A DNA stretch of 36,523 bases from positions 1 to 36,523 of the forward strand of contig JAERTJ010000146.1 of NCBI GenBank assembly GCA_016844945.1, written 5' to 3'. The stretch comes from Fidelibacterota bacterium. GTDB lineage: Bacteria; Fidelibacterota; UBA8477; JABMPR01. The notes beneath the pieces were generated by a model that was not told the origin of the DNA, did no database searches, and saw nothing but the letters and a program-made list of their open reading frames with translations. The position numbers and the translations under genes were made by a program. Of this stretch, positions 1 through 6,971 are shown in pieces; position 1 is the first letter of the stretch, and each line of letters opens with the position of its first letter.

Positions 1-109
1 TGGCAAAGTTCAGCAAGGTCTGCATGATGGGCAGAATACTTTCAGTTCCATTCTCAATTACTTCTTCCAGGATCTCTTCTAAAAGCTTAGCTTTTGGCAT
101 CGGGTTCAT
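1..109 (-). CDS. Transposase N-terminus, probable IS256 (Mutator) family, cut by window edge
   Basis: Only the first 36 codons lie in the window. Read on the minus strand they start MNPMPKAKLLEEILEEVIEN and end with PIMQTLLNFA. The start is supported by a good ribosome binding site (AAAGGAGA, about 8 nt upstream of the ATG). A short amphipathic leader of the form 'LLEEIL..........LLQxLLNxAM' is typical of the N-terminus of IS256-family DDE transposases, where it precedes a segment like ERxxxL.A..YER. The catalytic region is outside the window, so the family call rests on the leader alone. An inverted repeat directly upstream (112-157) fits an insertion-sequence end. It could instead be an unrelated small helical protein. 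Confidence 0.5.
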   Translation of the reverse strand, partial: MNPMPKAKLLEEILEEVIENGTESILPIMQTLLNFA

Positions 110-111
110 AA

Positions 112-157
112 CAGGGTTCTCCTTTTATTTGTTGGTACTCTTAATTTGAGAACCCTG
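112..157. repeat. 10-bp inverted repeat upstream of the transposase, possible IS end
   Basis: CAGGGTTCTC (112-121) is matched exactly by its reverse complement GAGAACCCTG (148-157), with a 26-nt spacer. It lies immediately upstream of the minus-strand transposase start and overlaps its ribosome binding site. It may be part of the terminal repeat region of the insertion sequence or a hairpin controlling transposase expression. The true outer boundary and any target-site duplication cannot be fixed because the other end of the element is outside the window. Confidence 0.4.
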
Positions 158-205
158 AACCCTTTTCAAAAAACGAATTTACAGAAAGAAATTTACACTA
201 TCAAA

Positions 206-727
206 ATGAGCAGTATAGAAATCTCCAACTCCAGGGTTCCATTCATAGGGTTGTGGCGGTTCATTGGACAGTTCTCTGGAAAAATATACAGACATGAGTT
301 TGGGATTATTCTAGCCCTCTTGTGTTTCTGTCTCGCATTCTACGATGGGTTGGGTAAAGTATATTATGAAGGCATGGAGGAAGGTCGGAGAATGGGGGCA
401 ACCTCAAGTGCCGTCTGATCGTTCATCGCGCTTGAGAAAATTGAGCAACGTGATTCAGTACGGGTCGTTGGCATTCTTGATGGAACCCTACATCTGAGTA
501 TTGCTGAAATCTACGACCGCGGTGGAATATCAGATCCACCCTGGTATATCCGATTCAATTTGCACACGGCTGAGTTTTCAAAATGGGACAGCAGTATTTA
601 GGTATCATTTCTTTCGCGTGTTGCAGAGTATCGAGTGAAAAATCCGATATCACATCCTCCCGTTAGTGAGGCAGCTCATCAATGGCTAATGACCAATTTT
701 CACCCAGACTCAGTTTCTGTTCAATAA
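206..727 (+). pseudogene. Decayed single-pass membrane protein gene with two in-frame stops
   Basis: One reading frame stays protein-like from ATG 206 to TAA 725-727 but is broken by TGA at 416-418 and TAG at 599-601. Segment one (70 codons) holds a likely membrane helix (FGIILALLCFCLAFYDGLG). Segment two (60 codons) contains EKIEQRDSVRVVGILDGTLH and PPWYIRFNLHTAEFSKWD. Segment three (41 codons) contains FLSRVAEYRVKNPISHP. All three are in the same frame, so only nonsense changes, not frameshifts, are needed. A TTG at 146 could extend the frame but has no ribosome binding site. The family is not recognised. Neighbouring transposase sequence fits local decay. A short functional 70-residue product from the first segment cannot be excluded. 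Confidence 0.5.
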
Positions 728-909
728 CCAGGTAGCCATATCTCATAAACAAATAGCCTTGCATATGATTCTTTGTCAATTAATATGATAAATATAGTCA
801 CGTAATAAATACAGGATCGATTGGTAATTATGAAGAGTAGAGACAACAAATTTCAGCACCGATTCCTGTTAGACATAGATCTGGATATACAAGACGAAGG
901 AGAAGCCCA

Positions 910-1428
910 ATGAACGTCCTCATGATCATCCTAAGAATTATTCATATCCTCGGTGGTATATTCTGGGTAGGCTTTGCATTTTTTAATATTGCCTTTCTCC
1001 AACCCACCATCCGAGCAACTGGTGCTGAAGGACAGAAGACCATGCAGCATCTCACCAAACAAACACGACTCATGATGAGCGTTTATGTGGCTGCGACCCT
1101 CACAATGTTTACGGGTCTCATCATGCTCGGTGGAATCTCACATTTCCAATCCGCATTCTTCGCTTCTGGGTTCGGGAAGGTGATCACCATCGGAAGCCTC
1201 ACCGGATTTATCGCCTGGTTCATCGCCATTTTTAACATCAGAGCCATTTTCAACAAGATGGGTGAAGTCGGGCAAGCCATTCAGTCCAGCGAAGGTGCTC
1301 CAGATCCAGAATTGCTGACAACTATGGGAAGCCTGGTTGATAAAATGGGCCGCGTAGGGAAGATTGCCCTGGGTTTTATGATCGTGTCAACCATATGCAT
1401 GGCAGCCGCACAGTATTCCAACTTTTAA
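910..1428 (+). CDS. Four-helix integral membrane protein, CopD/DUF2269-like
   Basis: This is a 172-residue inner-membrane protein with four hydrophobic segments at roughly residues 5-30, 53-76, 84-112 and 147-168. The first helix carries the pattern IIHILGGIFWVGFAFFN, with a His inside the membrane followed by Gly/Trp. That pattern is typical of small CopD/DUF2269-like membrane proteins, some of which are suspected haem or metal binders. Function is therefore only a guess. The ATG is preceded by AAGGAGAA at a good distance. The gene ends 44 nt before the cyclase fusion on the same strand, so the two are probably co-transcribed. An antisense reading frame over 1083-1280 is a shadow. Confidence 0.75.
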   Translation: MNVLMIILRIIHILGGIFWVGFAFFNIAFLQPTIRATGAEGQKTMQHLTKQTRLMMSVYVAATLTMFTGLIMLGGISHFQSAFFASGFGKVITIGSLTGFIAWFIAIFNIRAIFNKMGEVGQAIQSSEGAPDPELLTTMGSLVDKMGRVGKIALGFMIVSTICMAAAQYSNF

Positions 1429-1472
1429 CTATGAAGGAACGAAGCAGCAAGCTTTTGGGAGTAGGTTAGCCA

Positions 1473-2300
1473 ATGCCACTATTTATGGATCGGCACTATA
1501 TGGAAGGTGCAACTCGACACACTGTCGAAAAAGCACACGAAAAGGATCTCGAAATCCAGGATGAGTACGGGGTTAAAATTAAAACATATTGGTTTGATGA
1601 AGAACGATGTACCGCTTTCTGCCTCATCGATGCACCATCCAAGAAATCCGTTCAACATGTTCACGGCGCTGCTCATGGATCCATTCCCCATGAAATCATT
1701 GAAGTGGATCCCAATGTAGTTGAGGCTTTTCTAGGTACCATCAAAGAACCCATAGCGGATGTAGCGCAAAAGGCTGCGAGTCATGCACAAAAAGAAACCC
1801 CGTTCCGCACCATCATGTTTACAGACTTGACAGACTCCACTGCTACGACAACCCGCCTCGGCGACAGTTCAGCCATGCACCTGCTCAGGGTGCACAACGC
1901 CTTTACCCGGAATGCATTGAGGCAGTACAACGGAAGTGAAGTGAAGCATACTGGAGATGGATTTATGGTATCGTTTCTTTCCAGCGTAGATGCTGTGCAA
2001 TGTGCCATCGCCATTCAGCAGACTTTTGCGGATTACAACCAGGAAGAAGTTGAAGAGCAGATGCATGTACGCATCGGAATGAGTGCTGGAGAACCAGTCC
2101 ATGAAGATGGCGATCTATTCGGTTCAACGGTCCAACTGGCAGCTCGCCTCTGTGATCACGCAAACCCTGATGGAATTGTGGTGACGGATAGTGTCCGCCA
2201 GGAGTGTGGGCTAGAACCTTTTAATTTTATTGAGCTGGAATCTCTCATGCCCAAAGGGTTTGATCGTCCCATAGAAATGTCTGAAGTTAAATGGCACTAA
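1473..2300 (+). CDS. DUF4242 (nickel-binding-like) domain fused to class III adenylate cyclase
   Basis: This 275-residue cytoplasmic protein has two parts. Residues 1-90 (MPLFMDRHYMEG..., ending near FLGTI) match the DUF4242/SCO4226-type ferredoxin-like fold, in which a His-rich site can bind nickel; His8, His62, His64 and His68 are visible. Residues 110-275 form a class III nucleotide cyclase homology domain. The metal-binding aspartates are D118 (FTDLTDST) and D162 (KHTGDGF). K158 and D214 sit at the adenine-selecting positions, pointing to ATP and cAMP. The transition-state pair reads Q221 and R225 (VQLAAR) instead of the classical Asn/Arg, a variant common in bacterial single-domain cyclases. 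There is no membrane segment. It follows the small membrane protein by 44 nt. A GGGAG ribosome binding site lies about 11 nt upstream of the ATG. Confidence 0.85.
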   Translation: MPLFMDRHYMEGATRHTVEKAHEKDLEIQDEYGVKIKTYWFDEERCTAFCLIDAPSKKSVQHVHGAAHGSIPHEIIEVDPNVVEAFLGTIKEPIADVAQKAASHAQKETPFRTIMFTDLTDSTATTTRLGDSSAMHLLRVHNAFTRNALRQYNGSEVKHTGDGFMVSFLSSVDAVQCAIAIQQTFADYNQEEVEEQMHVRIGMSAGEPVHEDGDLFGSTVQLAARLCDHANPDGIVVTDSVRQECGLEPFNFIELESLMPKGFDRPIEMSEVKWH

Positions 2301-2798
2301 CATTCCTGCCAATCAATCTGGTTTCAATTCGCTGATACCAGTCACTCAACTTTTGTAAAGCCAATTAATCAAAAATTGTTTATCACCGTATAAAACATTA
2401 GAAACCTGATTCATCTACAACCCAGTTGCTGAGTTTGTCACGCATCCTTTATATGTATGAGCTACAGGTGACCTTTCGGTGTATCTCCACTTACCAGCTT
2501 CACCTTTACAGCTAAGCTCAATGCAAGGTTCTGAGCATGGCTCTACGATATTTGTCATCATTTGAAGCAAATAATTGAGTAATGTAACATAAAGGTGACA
2601 TTTTCATTAGTTTGTAAAGATATGGGATACGAACGTAACATGTTGTATAATATGGTGATAAGCGCGATTTTTTACTTTGGTACGTTTCTTGCCATCTAGA
2701 ACAGGTTGTTTTAATTGCGTTTAGGGTTAATTAGCTAGATGCCACGGGTCAGAATATCGGATAATTCACAATTAGCATATCCAGTCGAAATAAATGTA
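2301..2798. other. Non-coding gap, no convincing gene
   Basis: About 500 nt lie between the cyclase stop and the terminator of the opposing gene. I see no tRNA or riboswitch. The composition becomes AT-rich after 2570. A Cys-rich 48-codon minus-strand reading frame (2415-2561) has no ribosome binding site and a competing reading frame over part of it, so I do not call it a gene. There is no clear terminator for the cyclase. Confidence 0.4.
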
Positions 2799-2832
2799 AA
2801 ACAGGCAGGACGCCGGAGCATCCTGCCTGTTT
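2799..2832 (-). terminator. Intrinsic terminator of the TonB-domain gene
   Basis: A perfect 12-bp stem AAACAGGCAGGA / TCCTGCCTGTTT encloses a 10-nt loop. It begins 46 nt past the stop codon of the minus-strand gene. On the minus strand the stem ends in TTTTACATTT. It could act weakly in the plus direction too. Confidence 0.85.
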
Positions 2833-2877
2833 GTTATGTAAAAGGGAAGAGCTGTCAAATAACGGTAGAGCGATCAC

Positions 2878-3246
2878 CTATTTTGAGTGAAACTCAAAAG
2901 GAAGCTCAAAAGTTACTGGGACTGCTATCCCATTCTGCATGGCAGGGTTCCAGTCTGTATTCTGGACAGCAGTAATCGCAGCCTGGTCAAATGTGGTTCC
3001 GCTACTCCGAGTAACCACGATATTTGAAACTTCTCCCACAGCATCGACATGAAAATTTAGAACGACGTATCCATCATTCCCCAGTTCACGTTGGAAATCC
3101 GGATAGATTGTATTTTCTTCAAGATATTCCATCCCGTTAACAGGTTCAGGAACACTGCTGTAATTGTTGGAAACAGGTTCAGCGATTAATGTTGTCATAC
3201 TGAGTAAAAGAACCAGGGTTGTTAATGTAAGTTTAGTTTTTTTCAT
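2878..3246 (-). CDS. Small exported TonB C-terminal-domain protein
   Basis: This 122-residue protein starts with a signal peptide (MKKTKLTLTTLVLLLSMTTLIA, cleavage near residue 22) followed by a TonB_C domain over about residues 38-121. The domain shows YPDFQRELGNDGYVVLNFHV, the G-E-V turn, AAITAV, and W-NPA ahead of the closing strand VPVTFELPFEF. Unlike classical TonB it has no retained membrane anchor or proline-rich linker, so it is probably a free periplasmic protein and not an energy transducer working with ExbBD. Such stand-alone domains are common in Bacteroidota relatives and their role is not settled. GGGAGG lies 6 nt upstream of the ATG. It has its own terminator and is divergent from the beta-barrel gene. 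Confidence 0.85.
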   Translation of the reverse strand: MKKTKLTLTTLVLLLSMTTLIAEPVSNNYSSVPEPVNGMEYLEENTIYPDFQRELGNDGYVVLNFHVDAVGEVSNIVVTRSSGTTFDQAAITAVQNTDWNPAMQNGIAVPVTFELPFEFHSK

Positions 3247-3702
3247 GATTGCCTCCCTCTTGGCGTTTTAAATTTCAAAGTTCGCTTAGGTCTATCTCAA
3301 ACCATGTGCCAATACCAAATAGAATTGTATAAGGAGTTAATAATAAAGGGGATATGGCTGTGCCAAATTCTTCCGGAGACAAAATATTTAATAATTATAT
3401 GATATATGGATATATCATAATGATATGATATTTGCTCTGTCAAAAGAGTTTTGCCAAACTTGAAATATTTTGGGAAACAACCTGTTAAAATTCAAAATGA
3501 TTCCACCCTGAGAAAACCAGAGGTGTATTTACAGACTGCTTATTTGGCTTGCTAATTTTGACTCGAGGGATTAAATCATGTCACACATATTTTGAAAATT
3601 AGGACATTGTAACTACTTATAGGTAGTCAATTATAAATTTGACATTAGGATCAAGTGAAATCGCTTGGTTCGCTAATCGGAAAACAACATGAAGGGGTAC
3701 GT
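3247..3702. promoter_or_regulatory. Divergent intergenic region with AT-rich palindromes
   Basis: This region must hold the promoters of the TonB-domain gene (leftward) and the beta-barrel gene (rightward). A near-perfect palindrome occupies 3399-3418: 9-bp arms ATGATATAT / ATATATCAT around GG. It runs into a second, imperfect repeat of ATGAT/ATCAT units up to about 3431. Repeated ATGATA/TATCAT units resemble an operator, and a related 7-bp-arm palindrome lies at 33451-33469. No -35/-10 pair is convincing. ACTAC/GTAGT arms near 3612-3627 form a weaker inverted repeat. Confidence 0.4.
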
Positions 3703-4386
3703 ATGCGCAAAACATTAATTCTATTAATTCTTGCTGGTTTTTGCATGGGTGAGGGGATCGGGAGCAAATCCATTGGAATCCAACACTCACCATTTGACTT
3801 GAGTGGGATGGTTCTATTTCTTATCGCCGCTGATGATGAATCGACGCTGTTGATACCTGGTACGGAGCTTTTTATGTCAAACAAGCTCGCCGGAAATATG
3901 AGTCTAATTTCTGCGGTTGCTTTTGCACGCTCTGGAACGACATACGATCGCCAGTATGGTGAGACTGGTGGTTATAAGCGAGAAACCACACTGCAACTGA
4001 TTGATGTAAAAGTTGGAGTGAAAATTCACCAGGGAGCACGTCTACCTAAAAGAGCAACAAGTTATTTATATGCATATGCAGGGAAGCGCTTTGGACGGAT
4101 GAACTCCGTGTATACAGATTATGAGTACCCTGACAACAATAACAATACGGATGAGGATTACGAGAAATATCAGAATGCCTTGCTCTCTCCTTATATGCTT
4201 GGCGGTGGTCTTGGCGCTGAATATTTCTTTAATGGTTCTTTAAGCCTAACCATGATGTTGAATTTGGATCTCTATTACACCAGCGGTAGCTATGATGATT
4301 CTGAATCAGGCTATACAGATAAACGCGAATCATCTAATCTCATCATGCAGACAAAACCATTGATTGGGCTGAACATTTATTTCTAG
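3703..4386 (+). CDS. Small outer-membrane beta-barrel protein, function unknown
   Basis: The chosen ATG at 3703 gives a 227-residue protein starting MRKTLILLILAGFCMGEG, a clean signal peptide, with AAGGGG just upstream. A GTG at 3655 would add 16 residues with no ribosome binding site. The mature part alternates polar and hydrophobic residues, has Tyr- and Asp/Asn-rich loops (YEYPDNNNNTDEDYEKYQN), Gly-rich strands (GGGLGAEYFF) and ends in IGLNIYF. A terminal Phe is the usual signal for barrel assembly by BamA. Eight strands is a reasonable guess from its size. The specific family is not recognised. It is transcribed divergently from the TonB-domain gene and has its own terminator. Confidence 0.75.
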   Translation: MRKTLILLILAGFCMGEGIGSKSIGIQHSPFDLSGMVLFLIAADDESTLLIPGTELFMSNKLAGNMSLISAVAFARSGTTYDRQYGETGGYKRETTLQLIDVKVGVKIHQGARLPKRATSYLYAYAGKRFGRMNSVYTDYEYPDNNNNTDEDYEKYQNALLSPYMLGGGLGAEYFFNGSLSLTMMLNLDLYYTSGSYDDSESGYTDKRESSNLIMQTKPLIGLNIYF

Positions 4387-4420
4387 CACAACTCTGCAAG
4401 AAACATCATTAACAGTAGCG

Positions 4421-4453
4421 AGCCTCTCCATTAATGTGGAGGGGCTTTTTTTT
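4421..4453 (+). terminator. Intrinsic terminator after the beta-barrel gene
   Basis: A 10-bp stem AGCCTCTCCA / TGGAGGGGCT (one G-T wobble) with a 6-nt loop is followed by eight T residues, 35 nt after the stop codon. Confidence 0.9.
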
Positions 4454-4575
4454 AACCCAGTCAGTTATTTACACTGAGTCTTTTGTATATATCTTTTTGT
4501 TATATCCGCTCCATTGCGTCGAAAAAACATCCGAATTATATTAAGAAATAGCAATTACAAAGAATGGGGTTGTGG

Positions 4576-6822
4576 ATGAATAAATGTTTACGCGTCTTTG
4601 CCTTTCTACTACTATGGGTTTCGCTCACGACAGCACAACCCCTGTATCTTTCAGATTTTCAACTCTTCTTGAACACCAATGAGAAGGGGGGCGGTCCTTT
4701 CCCAGGGGGGCATCGTTTCTTCTCGGATGAAGATATTTTTGAAGGATCTGTATTCATCAATGACGATCTGTACATCAACAATTATGGCTGCCCTGAGTTT
4801 TATGGGGATGTTCAGGCAGTAGGTGATATCAATTTGGGGGGGTGCGATTCCTCTATATTTTTTGCAGGGGTGAATGCTGGAGCAAATCATTTTTTCTTGC
4901 CCGATTCTGAAATGCTAGATGACCTTAAATCTGAAGCAAGTTTTGAATTTATCGCCGACTCTATGGTTAATCGCATAGGGTTGACCGATACATTGATCAT
5001 GACTGAGTTGACCTTCAGTCCAGGTGGATTCAATGTTCAGCAGTGGACCTACCAGGTTCCACCAGTTCTAAATGATGATAGTGAGTTTAACGATTTCAAA
5101 TACTACCACAACCACGGGGACTATTCATATGAAACCTGTGATCTCGATGGCTTCCATCATTTTGATTTCGCAGCGCCATCAGACACTACTGAACTTCTCC
5201 TGAACGAATTCTATTCGAGTGATTCAGGAATTATTTACATCAGAGGAGGACAACTCCGATTAAGTGGCGTGGTTGATGGGCAGTTCACTATTCTCACAGA
5301 TCATAAAACCGAGTACACACGGGCAGATAGTGCTGCTCATATCGATTACTGCTACAATAATATCTGGCTTATGGATGATATCGTCTATTCAGATGCAGAT
5401 GAAACTGGGGCTGTGCCTGAGGGCAGCACAAACAGACTGGGCTTAATTTCTGGCGCACACATTATTATTGCCAATACACCAGCAAATGGTGGAAAAAATA
5501 GTCTCTTTGACAGCGATATTAGAATCAATGCCAGTCTCGTTGCTCCTTATGGATCATTCGTCCCTCAGTATTGGCAAAACACAACCGACTATTACTACCA
5601 GCCACACTATGGCGACCCAGAACTTTCCAAGGGTGATGGTAGAGGTCCTGCACGTATGGCAGCCGTCTTTCACCCGGAACCAGCAGATTTTACAACGGGT
5701 GTTGCTGAATTTAGAGGTGTTGCTTATCTCTATGGGAGCGTGTTCGTAAATAAATCTGGGAGTTTCCTCAGAAGAGCCCCTGGACCATACAATGTTCCCA
5801 TGGGGATTGGCTATGAACGTGAGTTTCACTATGATTTTAACCTATTGAGCTCACCACCACCAGGCTATGAGTTGCTAGTGCATCCAAGAAATCACATTGC
5901 TTATGGTGATGTTGATCTGAATGGAAGTGTGAATGTCAATGATGGGCTGATGATTCTTGATTATCTGGTTGGCGATGCCACACTTGAAGGAATGTCAATC
6001 CTGAATGCAGAAGTCAGTCAAGATCCTTCATATGAACAATTCATATCTGCCCTGGACGCATCATTGATCTTGCAATACTCCGAAGGTCTCATTGATACAC
6101 TGCCTGTGAATGGCTACGAATTAATTGGTCACGCTCAGGCTGCGATTCAAATATTAGATGCAGAGATTCGAGAATCAGAGCAACTGTCTCTACCAGTCAC
6201 TCTTTACCCGGGACCCAATCTTTATTCATTAAAAATGGAAGTGTTCTTTGATCCTCTTTATCTCGAGTTTGATTCCGTATCCTGGGGACCTCAATTCGAT
6301 ATCCATCGGTGTAGTGATTTACAGGAAGAGGGGCATCTTCATTTAGCACTAGCCAGTGTTTCACCGGTTCAGGATGTAGCTGCAATGGCTGAATTGGTGT
6401 TCACAGTAAAAACAGGACTGCCTGGCTCTGAAACTGAATTGACTTATACCAATCTCCAACTGAACGAAGACGATGAGGGTTTTGGTTACCCACCTACCAT
6501 CCTTCAAAATGTTACCTCTACAGATGACCTGAACCAATTGCCAAAGATATTCGAGGTAACCCAAAACTATCCCAACCCATTTAATCCAGTGACAACCATT
6601 CGTTATAGTGTGCCTGAAAGATCAATGATAACTTTTCGTATCTATGATGTTCAGGGACAACTCATTAAAATTTTTCCTGAGGTTCAAATATCCCCAGGTC
6701 ACTATGAATTAGAATGGAATGGTCTAGCGGATGCAGGTGAAAGGGTCAGCTCGGGCATCTACTTTTGTAGGATCACCACAGACGTTTTTCAACATACAAT
6801 AAAAATGACCTACTTGCCCTGA
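4576..6822 (+). CDS. T9SS-exported protein with dockerin-like and cohesin-like domains
   Basis: Starting at ATG 4576 the product is 748 residues (ATG 4564 would add MGLW). A signal peptide ends near TTAQ. Residues 30-400 are a Gly/Asp-rich beta region with hints of a stacked-strand fold (GSVFINDDLYINN, YGDVQAVGDINLGG). Around residues 445-510 there is a dockerin-like pair: a canonical calcium loop, DVDLNGSVNVND, then LMILDYLVG, and a second half, SALDASLILQYSEGLI. Residues 521-640 resemble a cohesin/carbohydrate-binding beta-sandwich (LPVTLYPGPNLYSLKMEVFF, then DPLYLEFDSV). The last 85 residues are a T9SS type A sorting domain (QNYPNPFNPVTTIRYSVPE ... GIYFCRI ... TIKMTYLP). It is probably secreted or surface-anchored. 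The partner of the dockerin half is unknown. It is transcribed alone after the preceding terminator. Confidence 0.85.
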   Translation: MNKCLRVFAFLLLWVSLTTAQPLYLSDFQLFLNTNEKGGGPFPGGHRFFSDEDIFEGSVFINDDLYINNYGCPEFYGDVQAVGDINLGGCDSSIFFAGVNAGANHFFLPDSEMLDDLKSEASFEFIADSMVNRIGLTDTLIMTELTFSPGGFNVQQWTYQVPPVLNDDSEFNDFKYYHNHGDYSYETCDLDGFHHFDFAAPSDTTELLLNEFYSSDSGIIYIRGGQLRLSGVVDGQFTILTDHKTEYTRADSAAHIDYCYNNIWLMDDIVYSDADETGAVPEGSTNRLGLISGAHIIIANTPANGGKNSLFDSDIRINASLVAPYGSFVPQYWQNTTDYYYQPHYGDPELSKGDGRGPARMAAVFHPEPADFTTGVAEFRGVAYLYGSVFVNKSGSFLRRAPGPYNVPMGIGYEREFHYDFNLLSSPPPGYELLVHPRNHIAYGDVDLNGSVNVNDGLMILDYLVGDATLEGMSILNAEVSQDPSYEQFISALDASLILQYSEGLIDTLPVNGYELIGHAQAAIQILDAEIRESEQLSLPVTLYPGPNLYSLKMEVFFDPLYLEFDSVSWGPQFDIHRCSDLQEEGHLHLALASVSPVQDVAAMAELVFTVKTGLPGSETELTYTNLQLNEDDEGFGYPPTILQNVTSTDDLNQLPKIFEVTQNYPNPFNPVTTIRYSVPERSMITFRIYDVQGQLIKIFPEVQISPGHYELEWNGLADAGERVSSGIYFCRITTDVFQHTIKMTYLP

Positions 6823-6971
6823 TTTTTTATTATTTGGCTTGAGGGCTAGCATTGCTTGCATTTGTGATAATTGATGTCATGAAATTGCATCTTCAAAGTA
6901 TCAGGCTAATTTAAACAGTAACTTAGAGTGTCATAAAATTATGTCGTGATGTCTTGCGATTGGAGGTCTCC

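Noticed and set aside
416..418. Selenocysteine codon (TGA) in the membrane-protein frame
   Set aside because: No SECIS-like hairpin is apparent just downstream, and a TAG follows in the same frame; gene decay is simpler.
2739..2975. Plus-strand open frame of 78 codons
   Set aside because: It runs through the strong terminator hairpin at 2799-2832 and into the antisense of the TonB-domain gene, with no ribosome binding site.
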